Positions 34,592 to 44,494 of a stretch of 64,000 nucleotides of DNA are shown here, piece by piece. The position numbers and the translations under genes are program-made. The notes beneath the pieces were generated by a model. That model was not told where the DNA came from and made no database searches. It saw only the letters and a program-made list of their open reading frames with translations. Every line of letters starts with the position of its first letter. Within the stretch, counting starts at the first letter, position 1. Origin of the DNA: Salinispora tropica CNB-440 (GTDB taxonomy: Bacteria; Actinomycetota; Actinomycetes; Mycobacteriales; Micromonosporaceae); NCBI RefSeq assembly GCF_000016425.1, contig NC_009380.1:4964144-5028143 (forward strand), in the 5' to 3' direction.

Positions 34592-37500
34592 GGACGCTCC
34601 CGGGCGGTGGGTCGAGGAAGCCGGCGGCCACGAAGGCCGACAGGTAGGTGTGCAGCAGCCGCTCGTCGGCCGGCGGGCAGGTGATCCCGGCCGCCGCGAG
34701 CGTCGCCTCGGTGCCGGTGCAGTCGAAGTCAGGCTGCGTCCGAACTGGGGTCTCCACATCGAAGAGTGGGGCGAGCCGGGCCAGTGCGGCGTCCGGACGG
34801 TCCAACAACGCCGCCCGCCAGCGCGGGTACGGCACCGACGTCACCGGGTAGCCGAAGCTGGCCAGCGCGTCGGCCAGGGCGGCGTACGACATGGTCTGGT
34901 TGTTGTAGTAGTGATGGTCCGTCGTCGCGCCCGCCCGGGTCAGGTGCCCGATGCCGGCACCGACGTAGTCGACCGGCGCGAGGTCGGCGGGATCGTCGAT
35001 CTCCGGTACGGCGCCGAGTTGCACGCAGGTCTTCAGCAGTCGGCTGAAGAAGTCGTCGGTGTTGCCGAGGCCGCTGCCGGCGTCTCCGGTGATCCGTGCC
35101 GGCCGGTGCACGCTGACCGGCAGCCCCCGATCCCGGGCGGCCCGAACCAACGTGTCGGCCACCCACTTGCTGGCGTTGTAGCCGTCGGGGAGCCCGTCGC
35201 AGTCGGCCGGGACGTCGCCCTCGCGCACCAGGGTGCCGCTGTGCGACGGGGTGACGAAGACCCCGAGGGTGGAGACGAGGTGCACCGCGCTGGGGCGGCC
35301 GGTGCTGGCCAGCCGGAGTACCTCCAGAGTGCCGCCGACGTTTGCCGGGCGCAACGCCGAGTACGGGGCGACGAAGTTGACCACACCGCCGTTGTGCACG
35401 ACCGCGTCCAGCCGTTCGCCCAACTCGGCGAAGTCCCCGTCACTGAGGCCGAGTCGGGGTGCGCCAAGGTCGCCGGGGACGCCGATCAGACGGGCGGCGT
35501 ACTCCGGCCGCCAGAGGCCGTACCGACGCAGGTTGGCGCGGACCCGGTCGAGCGCGGCGGCCGGCGTCTCCGCCCGGACCAGGCAGTGCATGGTGGCGGT
35601 GCTGTGGGCGAGCCAGTCGGCGAGCAGGTACGCGCCGAGGAAGCCGGTCGCCCCGGTGCACAGCACCGCCCGTGCCGGCGCAGCCAACCTCCCCGGCGGC
35701 ACGGCCAGGTCGGCGGGGAGTCGGGCCTCGGCGCGAAGCAGGTCGACGTCGCCGTCCCGGGTGGGCCCGGCGCCGTCGAGAACGGCGGCGAGGCCGGCGA
35801 GGTCGGCGGTGGAGAAGAGTGCCCGCAGTGGCAGCTCCACCCCGAGCGCGGCCCGGATCCGGGTCGCCAGACTCGCCGCGAGCAGTGAGTGTCCGCCGAG
35901 GTCGAAGAAGTTGTCGTGCCGGCCCACCGGGTTGGTGTCGAGCAGCTCGGCCCAGATGCCGGCGAGCGTCTTCTCGGTCGGGGTGGTCGGTGGCTCGTGC
36001 GCCGGCCGGTCGACGTCCTCCGGGCGGGGCAGGGCGGCCAGGTCGAGCTTGCCGTGCCGGTTGGTGGGCAGATCGGGCACCCGGACGACGGCGGTGGGGA
36101 CGAGGTACTCCGGCAGCCGGCGGCGTAGCGCGCTCCGCGCCTCCGGGCCGACCGGGGTGGCGTCGTCCCCGACCAGATAGGCGACGAGCCGGGGACCGGC
36201 CGGGGCGTGGTCAACAACCACGGCGGCACGGCCGACCCCGGGCAGGGCGGCACAGGCCGCCTCGACCTCGCCGATCTCGATCCGATGGCCCCGGATCTTG
36301 ACCTGCTGGTCGGTCCGGCCGAGGAATTCGAGGCTGCCGTCGGCACGGTGTCGGGCGCGGTCGCCGGTGCGGTAGAGCCGCGACCCGGCAGGGCCATACG
36401 GGTTCGGGACGAAGCGGTCCGCAGTTTCACCGGGATTGTCGAGGTATCCGCGGGCGGGGGCAGTGCCGCCGACCCAGACCTCGCCCGCGAGCCCGATCGG
36501 CACCGGCCGCAGGTCAGAATCGAGGACGTACACCTGAACGTTGGGCACCGGCCGGCCGATCGGCAGCCGGGTCAGACCGGGCAGTTCGGCGGCGTCCACG
36601 GTGGCGTAGGTCGTCGCACAGACGGTCGCCTCGGTCGGGCCATAGTGGTTGTGCAGGGTCACCCGGCCGGCGGTGAGTCCCGCCCAGCGGCGAACCGTCT
36701 CCAGATCGACCGGCTCCCCTCCGACCATCATGGCGCGCAGCGGCGTGACGTCGACCGTACCGGGCCGCGCGGCGAGGTCGGCGACCCAGCGGGCCCAGAG
36801 TGGCGCGGCGGTGTCGACCAGAGTGAGGCCGTGTGCCTGGCAGAGCTCGATCAGGCCCGCTCCGGTGATCGCGGCCGGCTGCCGGTGCACCACGATCATG
36901 GCCCCGCTGACCAGGGCCGGGAAGAGGTCACCGACGGAGGCGTCGAAGCTCAGCGGGGGCAGCATGAGCAGCCGGTCGCCAGGACCGATGCGGTGCAGGT
37001 CGACGAAGGCCCGGGCAAGGTTCACGGCGGTGCGGTGGCTGACCATCACCCCCTTCGGCGTGCCGGTGGAGCCGGAGGTGTGGATGACGTAGGCGAGTTG
37101 GTCCGGGTGGACCGGTCGGAGAGCAACAGGTGAGGGCTCTCCGACCGGGCCGGTGTCGACCGGTTGGCCATCCGGGCCAACAACGAGCACGGTACCGACG
37201 TACGGCTGGTCGTCGTCGAGCGTGTCCGGCCCGGCGGCCAGGGCGGCGGCGAGCTCGGCATCGGCCAGGCAGACCGTGGCACCGGCGGCGGTGAGCAGGG
37301 CACGAAGCCGGGCCGGGGGGTGGCTGGGGTCCACCGGAAGATAGCCGGCGCCGGCCTTGAGAATCGCCAGGATGCCGGTGACGGCGGCGCGGCCGGCGGC
37401 CAACGCGACCCCCACCGGCTGGTCAGGGCGGACCCCGCAGCGGCGCAGGTGGACGGCGAGCCGGTCGGCGTCCGCGTCCAGCCGGCCGTAGGTCAGGGCC

Positions 37501-39086
37501 GGCCGGTCCGGCTCCCCCGGGCTGATGTCCAGCAGGGCCGGCGCGTCCGGGTCAGCCGCTGCCCGCGCACTGACCAGTTCGTGCAGCCCCAACCCATCCG
37601 GGTACGCCCGGTCGGTGGTGTTCCAGGTGGTCAGGTCGCGTCGTTCGGCGGGTCCGACCAGTTCCAGCGCGGAGAGACGTCGGTGCGTGCGGGTGGCCAA
37701 CGCCCACAGCACGGACCGGAACCGGTCGACGAACCGGTCGATGGTCGCCTGGTCGAAGAGGTCGGTGTTGTAGTCGAGTACGGCGCTGAGGCCGGCCGGG
37801 GACTCGTACACCGCCACGGTGAGGTCCAGTCGGGCCGTCTCCCGCAGCACCGGCACCGGGCGAACGGCGAGACCCGCCCGAGGGCCGGCGGCACCGGCCT
37901 GGTTCAGGACCAGCATCACCTGGAAGAGTGGGTTACGGCTCGGGTCGCGGGGCAGCCGCACGGTCTCGACGATCCGCTCGAAGGGCAGATCGGCGTGGGC
38001 CATGGACTCCACACAGGTACGCCGGACCCGGGCCAACGCCTCGGCCAGCGTCGGGTCGCCGGACAGGTCGGTGCGCAGCGGCAGGCTGTTGACGAGCAGG
38101 CCGACCATCTGTTGCTGTTCGGGATCGGCGCGCAACGTCACCGGGGCGGCGACGCAGACGTCGTCGGTGCCGGCGAGGCGGGCCAACAGCACCTGGAGAC
38201 CGGCGAGCAGAATCATGAAGCGGGTGCAGCCGGTTCGCTGCGCCAAGCCGTCGAGCGCCGCGATCAGGTCGTCGGCGAAACCGAAGTCGTGGGTGCTGCC
38301 GGCGAAGGTCAGGGCGGCGGGGCGCGGTCGGTCGGTCGGCAGGTCGAGCACGCCGGAACAATCAGCCAGCCGGCCTGCCCAGAAGTTCCGCGCTCGGTCG
38401 GCGGCAGCGCTGGCCAACCAGTCCCGCTGCCAGAGCACGTGGTCGGGGAAGTGCGTGCCCGGCGACGTGGTGGCGCCGACCGTCCCGGTGAGCCGGCGGT
38501 GGTGACCGTCGAGTAGCCCGTTGAGCACGATGGCGAGGGACCGCTCGTCGGCGATGATGTGATGCAGGACGACCACCAACAGGTGCTCGTCACGGTCCAA
38601 CCGACCCACCCTGACCCGCAGCAGGGGCGCCCGGCCCAGGTCGAACGGCGTATCACTCTCCCGGCTGGCGACAGCGGCCGCGGCGGCTTCGCGGGCGGCG
38701 GGCGCCACGGTGGTCAGGTCCTCCACGACGAGCTGACACCGGGCAGCCGGGTCAGTGGCGGGCAGGACGACCTGCTCCACCTCCCCTTCCCGCTGCACGA
38801 ACCTGGTCCGGAGGGCGTCGTGCGCGGCGACGACCTCGTCGAGCGCGGATTGCAGCGCGACGAGGTCCAACCGACCGGTGACCTGAACCGCCTGGCTGAG
38901 CACGTACGCCGCGCTTCCTGGCTGGAGTTGGTCGAGAAACCACATGCCCTCCTGCATCGGGGAGAGTGGCACCCGGGCACCCGGGACCCGGTGGGGAATC
39001 CCGGCCGGCTGTGCCCGGCGGGCCAGTCCCCGGCGGGCCATCAGTTCCCGGATCAGCCGTTCGCGGTCGGGCTCGGAGGCGCTCAC
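34584..39086 (-). CDS. nonribosomal peptide synthetase, C-A-PCP-thioester reductase
   Basis: A 1500-residue terminal NRPS. The condensation domain (about 40-460) has HHIIADE at the catalytic site. The adenylation domain (about 480-980) has YVIHTSGSTGTPKGVMVSH, a DASVGDLF pocket start and LHNHYGPTE. My reading of the specificity line is D-A-G-D-M-G-H-V-C-K; acidic residue 278 suggests a basic amino acid, weakly. The carrier domain has DNFFDLGGHSLL. The C-terminal reductase (about 1110-1480) has the NAD(P)H loop TGATGFLG and the YNASK dyad, so the peptide is released as an aldehyde or alcohol. GTG 39086 overlaps the upstream NRPS stop (GTGA). Confidence 0.93.
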   Translation of the reverse strand: MSASEPDRERLIRELMARRGLARRAQPAGIPHRVPGARVPLSPMQEGMWFLDQLQPGSAAYVLSQAVQVTGRLDLVALQSALDEVVAAHDALRTRFVQREGEVEQVVLPATDPAARCQLVVEDLTTVAPAAREAAAAAVASRESDTPFDLGRAPLLRVRVGRLDRDEHLLVVVLHHIIADERSLAIVLNGLLDGHHRRLTGTVGATTSPGTHFPDHVLWQRDWLASAAADRARNFWAGRLADCSGVLDLPTDRPRPAALTFAGSTHDFGFADDLIAALDGLAQRTGCTRFMILLAGLQVLLARLAGTDDVCVAAPVTLRADPEQQQMVGLLVNSLPLRTDLSGDPTLAEALARVRRTCVESMAHADLPFERIVETVRLPRDPSRNPLFQVMLVLNQAGAAGPRAGLAVRPVPVLRETARLDLTVAVYESPAGLSAVLDYNTDLFDQATIDRFVDRFRSVLWALATRTHRRLSALELVGPAERRDLTTWNTTDRAYPDGLGLHELVSARAAADPDAPALLDISPGEPDRPALTYGRLDADADRLAVHLRRCGVRPDQPVGVALAAGRAAVTGILAILKAGAGYLPVDPSHPPARLRALLTAAGATVCLADAELAAALAAGPDTLDDDQPYVGTVLVVGPDGQPVDTGPVGEPSPVALRPVHPDQLAYVIHTSGSTGTPKGVMVSHRTAVNLARAFVDLHRIGPGDRLLMLPPLSFDASVGDLFPALVSGAMIVVHRQPAAITGAGLIELCQAHGLTLVDTAAPLWARWVADLAARPGTVDVTPLRAMMVGGEPVDLETVRRWAGLTAGRVTLHNHYGPTEATVCATTYATVDAAELPGLTRLPIGRPVPNVQVYVLDSDLRPVPIGLAGEVWVGGTAPARGYLDNPGETADRFVPNPYGPAGSRLYRTGDRARHRADGSLEFLGRTDQQVKIRGHRIEIGEVEAACAALPGVGRAAVVVDHAPAGPRLVAYLVGDDATPVGPEARSALRRRLPEYLVPTAVVRVPDLPTNRHGKLDLAALPRPEDVDRPAHEPPTTPTEKTLAGIWAELLDTNPVGRHDNFFDLGGHSLLAASLATRIRAALGVELPLRALFSTADLAGLAAVLDGAGPTRDGDVDLLRAEARLPADLAVPPGRLAAPARAVLCTGATGFLGAYLLADWLAHSTATMHCLVRAETPAAALDRVRANLRRYGLWRPEYAARLIGVPGDLGAPRLGLSDGDFAELGERLDAVVHNGGVVNFVAPYSALRPANVGGTLEVLRLASTGRPSAVHLVSTLGVFVTPSHSGTLVREGDVPADCDGLPDGYNASKWVADTLVRAARDRGLPVSVHRPARITGDAGSGLGNTDDFFSRLLKTCVQLGAVPEIDDPADLAPVDYVGAGIGHLTRAGATTDHHYYNNQTMSYAALADALASFGYPVTSVPYPRWRAALLDRPDAALARLAPLFDVETPVRTQPDFDCTGTEATLAAAGITCPPADERLLHTYLSAFVAAGFLDPPPGSVHG

Positions 39087-42000
39087 TCCTGACCGCCCAG
39101 CATGGCCCGTAGTTCGTCGTCGGAGAGGTCGGCCACCTCCATCCGAAGGGCGGCGACGGCGTCGGTCTGGCCGGCCACCTCCTCCATGGAGCGCAACGCG
39201 CGGGCCATCGCGTCGATCGTCGGTGCCTCGAAGAGGATTCGGATCGGTACCTCCGTCTCCAGCACGGCGCCGATCCGGCTCAACGCCTGCGCGCCGAGTA
39301 GTGAATGCCCACCGAGGCGGAAGAAGTCGTCGAGCACACCGATCCTCTCGACGTGCAGAACCTCCTGCCAGATCCCGGCGAGTAGCTGCTCGAGGGGGTC
39401 GCGGGGGGCGACCAGCTCCGCCCGCGGGTCGGTCCACCTCGGGGTGGGCAGGGCGTTCCGGTCGACCTTGCCGTTGCCGTTGAGAGGCAACGCGGTCATC
39501 GGCACCAGGGCCGCGGGAAGCATGTACTCCGGCAGTCGGCCGGACAGGTGGGGACGGACCTGACCGGCGAGGGCGTCCGGGTCAACGCCGGACGCCGGCA
39601 CGGCGTACGCCACCAGGCGGGTGTCGCCGTCCCCGCCGACCCAGGTGCCGACCACCGCGTCCGCGACCAGATCGTGGCCCCGTAGCAGGGTTTCGATCTC
39701 GCCCAACTCGATCCGGAACCCGCGCACCTTGACCTGATGGTCGGTGCGGCCGAGGAACTCCAGCCGGCCGTCAGCGCGCTGCCGGGCCAGGTCACCAGTG
39801 GCGTAGAGCCGGGCGCCGGGCTCGTCGGCGAACGGGTCGGGGACGAACCGACCGGCGGTCAGGCCGGGTCGGCCGTGGTATCCACGGACCACACCCGAGC
39901 CGCCGATGTGGATTTCTCCCACCACGCCCACCGGCACTGGCTGGTATGCCTCGTCGAGCAGGTAGATCCGGGTGTTGGCGATCGGCGAACCGAGGTCCAC
40001 CGCGGCCGGGGCAGGCGCCACGGGGGCCGCCGCGGACCAGACGGTGGTCTCGGTGGGCCCATAACAGTTCCACAGGGTTACGCCGTCGGCCTGCAGGGCG
40101 TCGGCAAGGTCCCGGGGTAGCGCCTCACCGCCGCAGAGGCGCAGCCGCAGCGTCGGCGGTACGCCGCCGGATGCCAGCAGCAGTCGCCAGGTCGCCGGCG
40201 TGGCCTGCATGGCGGTGATCCCCGCTTCGGTGAGCCGACGACGCAGGGCCGGCCCGTCGCCGACCTCGTCGGCACCCACGACCAGCAGCGGGATGTCCAG
40301 CAGCAGCGGCACCAGCAGTTCCAACACCGAGATGTCGAACGACAGGGTGGTGACCGCGGCGAACCGGTCCTCGGACGTCAGGTCCAGGTCGTCGTGGAAG
40401 GAGGCAACGAGGTTGGTCACACTGCGGTGTGGGACCGCCACCCCTTTCGGTTGACCGGTCGAACCCGAGGTGTAGATCAGGTATGCCAGTCCGTCCGGAT
40501 GCGCCGGGACCGCCGGAAGTGGCTCATCTGGGCCGGCGGCGTCGGTGGCATCGTCGAGCAGCACCGTCACCGAGCCCGCCAGCACCGGCCCGAGCCGCGC
40601 GGCAACCGCCTGATGGGTCAGCACGACCCGGGTGCCGGAGTCGACGAGCAGGTGGCGCAGCCGCTCGGGGGGCAGGGTGGGGTCGAGCGGTAGGTAACCG
40701 GCCCCGGCCCGCCATACGCCGAGCACCGCGGCGACCATGTCGACCCCGCGATCCAGGCAGATGCCGACCGGGGTGTCCGGGGCGACACCGGCGGCGACTA
40801 GCCGCCGGGCGATCTGTCCGGCCCGCCGGTGCAGACCGGCTCGGTCCAGGTGCCCGTCCGGACCGGTGACGGCAGGCGGGGCGCCGGACTCCGAGGGTTC
40901 AGTGGGTAGCAGGTCCAGGATGGTGCCGACCGGCAACGTGCCCCGGTCGGTCTGATTCCACTCGACCACGGCACGCCACCGCTCCACTCCACTGAGCAGC
41001 GGAAGCCGCGTCAGCGGGCGATCCGGCTCGGCGACCGCCGCGTCCAGCAGGGTGCACAGATGCCGGGCCAACCGGTCGACCGTGCCGGCGTCGAACAGTT
41101 CGGTGTCGTACTCGAAGGCCAACCGCAGGGCACCCTCGGCGGTCAGCTCACCGGCGAGGGTGAGGTCGAACTTGGCGGTGCCGCTGTCGACCTGCAGGGA
41201 GGTGGCCGTGCAGCCGGCGAGACGAAGGGCGTTCTGCGGTGCGTTCTGCAGGATCAGCTGGGCCTGGAAGATCGGTGCGTGGGCCAGACTGCGCTCCGGC
41301 TGCAGTTCCTCAACCACCTTCTCGAACGGCACCTCGGCGTTGCCGAGACCGACGAGGGTGACCTCCCGTACCCGGTTGACGAGTTGCCGCAACGATGGGG
41401 AGCCAGCGGACGACACCCGCAGGGCAAGTGTGTTGACGAAGAAGCCGACCAGCCGCTCCAGGTCGGGATGCTCCCGGCCGGCAACAGGGGCGCCGATCAC
41501 GATGTCGTCCTGCCCGCTGTGTCGGGACAACACCGCCTGGTACACGGCGAGCAGGGTCATGAACATGGTGACCCCGGCGTCCTGGTTGAACTCCTCGACA
41601 CGTCGAACGGCCGCCGCCGGGACGGTGACGTAGTGGCAGGCGCCCCGATACGAGCGGTTGGCCGGGCGGGGCCGATCGGTGGGAAGGCTGAGCAGGGCCG
41701 GTGCCCCCCGCAGGTGCGAAACCCAGTGGTCGAGCTGTCGACGCAGCGCGTCACCGGCGAGCCGGTCCCGCTGCCAGATGGAGAAGTCGGCGTACTGCGT
41801 GGGCAGGTCGGGCAGGTGGGCCGGGGCACCCGCCAGCGCAGCCGGGTACGCGGTCGCCAACTCCTTGAAGAGCACCCCGATCGACCAGGCATCGGAGACG
41901 ATGTGGTGCACGCAGAACGCCACGTGGTACCGATCCGTGTCGGTCCGGATCACTGTTACCCGCAGCAACGGGCCTCCGGCCAGGTCGAACGGTTGCCCGG

Positions 42001-42397
42001 AGTGCGCTCGGACGAGTGTGGTGGCCTCGGCCTCGCGCCGCTCCGCCGGCAACCCGGTCAGGTCGGTCTCGGTGAGATCCACCTCGCCGGTCGGGCGTAC
42101 CACCTGCACTGGTTCGCCGCCGGATTCGCTGAACGTGGTGCGCAGCGCCGGATGCCGGTTGACGAGCGTGGTCAGTGCGGTACGCAGCGCTGCGACGTCC
42201 AGTGGCCCGTGCACCCGGAAGGCGACCGGGATGTTGTAGACCGGGATGCCCCCGGAGAAACGGTCCAGGAACCACAGCCGCTGTTGGCCGAAGGAGACCG
42301 GATAGCTGCGGGGCGACTGGGCCCGTTCGGTGAGAAGGCGGGCCAGCAGGGCACGCTTGCCGCCGCTGCCGGGTGTGGTGGAGTCAGCGGTCGTCAT
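39083..42397 (-). CDS. nonribosomal peptide synthetase, C-A-PCP (predicted glycine module)
   Basis: A 1104-residue single module. The condensation domain (about 30-450) has HHIVSDAWS. The adenylation domain (about 470-950) has YLIYTSGSTGQPKGVAVPH and a specificity line that I read as D-I-L-Q-L-G-C-V-W-K, close to the known glycine code DILQLGLIWK. The carrier protein has DDFFRLGGHSLL. No epimerase or methyltransferase insert is present. The C-terminal helices (LSDDELRAMLGG) look like a short docking segment. ATG 42397 overlaps the DUF6875 stop (ATGA). It is module 3 of the assembly line if gene order follows function. Confidence 0.93.
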   Translation of the reverse strand: MTTADSTTPGSGGKRALLARLLTERAQSPRSYPVSFGQQRLWFLDRFSGGIPVYNIPVAFRVHGPLDVAALRTALTTLVNRHPALRTTFSESGGEPVQVVRPTGEVDLTETDLTGLPAERREAEATTLVRAHSGQPFDLAGGPLLRVTVIRTDTDRYHVAFCVHHIVSDAWSIGVLFKELATAYPAALAGAPAHLPDLPTQYADFSIWQRDRLAGDALRRQLDHWVSHLRGAPALLSLPTDRPRPANRSYRGACHYVTVPAAAVRRVEEFNQDAGVTMFMTLLAVYQAVLSRHSGQDDIVIGAPVAGREHPDLERLVGFFVNTLALRVSSAGSPSLRQLVNRVREVTLVGLGNAEVPFEKVVEELQPERSLAHAPIFQAQLILQNAPQNALRLAGCTATSLQVDSGTAKFDLTLAGELTAEGALRLAFEYDTELFDAGTVDRLARHLCTLLDAAVAEPDRPLTRLPLLSGVERWRAVVEWNQTDRGTLPVGTILDLLPTEPSESGAPPAVTGPDGHLDRAGLHRRAGQIARRLVAAGVAPDTPVGICLDRGVDMVAAVLGVWRAGAGYLPLDPTLPPERLRHLLVDSGTRVVLTHQAVAARLGPVLAGSVTVLLDDATDAAGPDEPLPAVPAHPDGLAYLIYTSGSTGQPKGVAVPHRSVTNLVASFHDDLDLTSEDRFAAVTTLSFDISVLELLVPLLLDIPLLVVGADEVGDGPALRRRLTEAGITAMQATPATWRLLLASGGVPPTLRLRLCGGEALPRDLADALQADGVTLWNCYGPTETTVWSAAAPVAPAPAAVDLGSPIANTRIYLLDEAYQPVPVGVVGEIHIGGSGVVRGYHGRPGLTAGRFVPDPFADEPGARLYATGDLARQRADGRLEFLGRTDHQVKVRGFRIELGEIETLLRGHDLVADAVVGTWVGGDGDTRLVAYAVPASGVDPDALAGQVRPHLSGRLPEYMLPAALVPMTALPLNGNGKVDRNALPTPRWTDPRAELVAPRDPLEQLLAGIWQEVLHVERIGVLDDFFRLGGHSLLGAQALSRIGAVLETEVPIRILFEAPTIDAMARALRSMEEVAGQTDAVAALRMEVADLSDDELRAMLGGQE

Positions 42398-43128
42398 CGA
42401 ACCCCCTGGTTCGTGTTCGGGTGCAGGATGCTGACGTCGGCGCTGGTTTCGGGAATCGGCAGGCCGTGCCGTTGGGCAGCCGCCCGGATCTGCCCACGCA
42501 GCGACGTCGGGCCTCGGCTCCCGAAGTACCGCAGGTAGCCGGCGAAGGTCGCCGGGTCGTCGGCGAGGAACGGCAGATCACTGGCGACCATGTACCGGAC
42601 CACCAGCATCGGGACCGGGCTACGCAGCGGTCGGAAATCCGTGTTCCACAGGCCGCCCTTGGCCGGCGGTCCGTCGTGGAACTCACCGAGCATCAACCCC
42701 TGGTCGGTGTAGCTCGGTTTGAGCCGCAGCTGCGTCCGGTCCACGATCTGCCGGGCACGTTCGCCGGGCAGATCAGGAAGCGTCAGCAAGATCGTCTTGA
42801 ACTGGGCGGACGGCCCGGTGATCGGTTCCAGGCGGTGGAACCAGTCCCGGTACACCGCGAGCACCTCGTCCAGCTCGGCCTCGTTGACGGTGTCCCCACG
42901 GTGCACGGCGAGGTAGAAGGTGTCCCGGTCCAGGGAGCCCTGGGCGTACGGACAGACCGGGCCCTTGCGGCCCAGCTCCGGATGGGGTTCACAAAGATAC
43001 TCTCGGGCCCAGGCGACCACGGTCCGCACCTGGTCGACCACCCCGACCAACAGCGGGTGCAGCGGGTCGGAATGAAGGTCGGGCTCAGTGAGCAGGATCT
43101 GTTCGGGGATGAACGGATGCGTCAACAC
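42394..43128 (-). CDS. DUF6875-like protein of unknown function in the NRPS cluster
   Basis: About 244 residues, starting at GTG 43128 (VLTHPFIPEQILLTEPDLHS), which follows the monooxygenase stop by 4 bases. An in-frame ATG at 43188 would overlap that gene by 56 bases and is less likely. The sequence has KGPVCPYAQGSLDRDTFYLA with one cysteine, GEFHDGPPAKGGLWNTDFRPL, and MLVVRYMVASDLPFL. No catalytic motif is recognised. The combination matches my recollection of the uncharacterised DUF6875 family. Its place between the flavin monooxygenase and an NRPS module, with coupled translation, indicates a role in the same pathway. Confidence 0.65.
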   Translation of the reverse strand: MLTHPFIPEQILLTEPDLHSDPLHPLLVGVVDQVRTVVAWAREYLCEPHPELGRKGPVCPYAQGSLDRDTFYLAVHRGDTVNEAELDEVLAVYRDWFHRLEPITGPSAQFKTILLTLPDLPGERARQIVDRTQLRLKPSYTDQGLMLGEFHDGPPAKGGLWNTDFRPLRSPVPMLVVRYMVASDLPFLADDPATFAGYLRYFGSRGPTSLRGQIRAAAQRHGLPIPETSADVSILHPNTNQGVR

Positions 43129-43132
43129 GCCC

Positions 43133-44494
43133 TCACCGCCGGTTCGCGCGACGACGACGGCCGGCGCGTAGCGCGGCGGTGGCGGCAAGAACGGTGACCA
43201 GAGCGAGCCCGGCGCCGGCCTGGCGCAGGATACGGTCCTGACGCTTGGCGCGGGCCAGCGCGTCGGCGTACGGGATGGTGGTGTGCGCGACCATCCCGTA
43301 CAGCGGCACCCAATGTTGCGGTAACAACCGGGCGAGCAGTCGGTCGGCGGCAGCGGAGGCGCTGTACCCGAGCCGGTGCACCCGATCTCGCAGGTCCTCG
43401 AAGTTGGCGGTGGACAGGTCGGCGAGCACGTCGGTGTGCGGCTTCCGGGCCGCCTCGTACGCGGCCAGCGCGGTGGCTCGGTCGGGGTGGGCGGTGAGGC
43501 ATTCGTCGAGGACCACGCAGTCCTCGAAAGCCGAGTTCATGCCCTGGCCGTAGAACGGGTAGACGGCATGTGCGGCATCACCGATCAGCACCACCCGGTC
43601 CGCGTACCGCCAGGGGTCGGAACGAACGGTGACCAGGTGCCCGACCGGGTGCTCAGTGACTTCCCGGACCAGGTCGGGCATCAGCTCCTCCGCGTCGGGA
43701 AAACGCTGGCGGAAGAAGTCCCGTACCGCCGTCGGGGTGTCGAGGGCGGCGAAGCTCACCGGGCCCTCGTGCGCCATGAAGAGCGTGCAGGTCAGCGAGC
43801 CGTCCCGGTTGGGGTGAGCGATCATCATCGCCTCGTGACCGGGCCAGACGTGCAGCGCCTCCAGTCGGACCCGGGGCTGGCCGTCGGCATCGACCGGAAT
43901 GGTCAGCTCCTTGTATCCCCAGGGGAGGAACTCTTGGGCGTAGTTGGCGCGGAGCCCGTGCTGCATCTGTTGCCGAATGGTGGAGAAGGCCCCGTCAGCA
44001 CCGACGATCAGGTCCGCGGTGACCGTTCTCGTCTCGCCACCGGCGGTAGGCGCGACATCCACGGTGCCGGTCTCCCGATCCAGGCTGGCCAGGAGGCTGT
44101 CGAAGTGGAACCGCACCCCCGGCTCGGCTTCGGCAGCGGTCACGACCAGTGAGATCAGCTCCTCCCGGAGCACCGAGTGGAGAATCTCGTGCTCGCGCAC
44201 CCCGTACGGCTGGGTGCGTATTCCGCCGTCCGGCGAGTGCACCACCCGATCGCGCATCGGCACGCTGTGCTTGAGTACGTCGGCGAGGAGCCCCACCCCG
44301 TCCAGCGCCCGCATGCCCCGGGCGGAGAGCCCCAGGTTGATCGACCGGCCCTCCGGGCGGCCCAGCGCGGAACGGGGGTCCGGACGTCGCTCGAAGACAT
44401 CCACCTCGTGGCCTTGACGAGCGAGGTACAGCGCGACGAGTGAACCGGCCAGACCGGCCCCGACGACGACCACACGTTCTCTGCGCCTATTCAT
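43133..44494 (-). CDS. kynurenine-3-monooxygenase-like FAD enzyme
   Basis: A 453-residue class A flavoprotein hydroxylase. The FAD-binding GxGxxG loop is VVVGAGLAGSLVALYLARQG (residues 9-28), the mid-protein DG motif is LIVGADGAFSTIRQQM, and the GD motif is RVVLIGDAAHAVYPFYGQGMNSAFEDC. The substrate region GRSINLGLSARGMRALD and the C-terminal membrane segment AGAGLALVTVLAATAAL are those of kynurenine 3-monooxygenase. Such enzymes supply 3-hydroxykynurenine/3-hydroxyanthranilate units to some NRPS products, but no kynureninase or dioxygenase lies in the window, so the substrate could be another aryl amine. ATG 44494 overlaps the NRPS stop (ATGA). Confidence 0.85.
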   Translation of the reverse strand: MNRRRERVVVVGAGLAGSLVALYLARQGHEVDVFERRPDPRSALGRPEGRSINLGLSARGMRALDGVGLLADVLKHSVPMRDRVVHSPDGGIRTQPYGVREHEILHSVLREELISLVVTAAEAEPGVRFHFDSLLASLDRETGTVDVAPTAGGETRTVTADLIVGADGAFSTIRQQMQHGLRANYAQEFLPWGYKELTIPVDADGQPRVRLEALHVWPGHEAMMIAHPNRDGSLTCTLFMAHEGPVSFAALDTPTAVRDFFRQRFPDAEELMPDLVREVTEHPVGHLVTVRSDPWRYADRVVLIGDAAHAVYPFYGQGMNSAFEDCVVLDECLTAHPDRATALAAYEAARKPHTDVLADLSTANFEDLRDRVHRLGYSASAAADRLLARLLPQHWVPLYGMVAHTTIPYADALARAKRQDRILRQAGAGLALVTVLAATAALRAGRRRRANRR

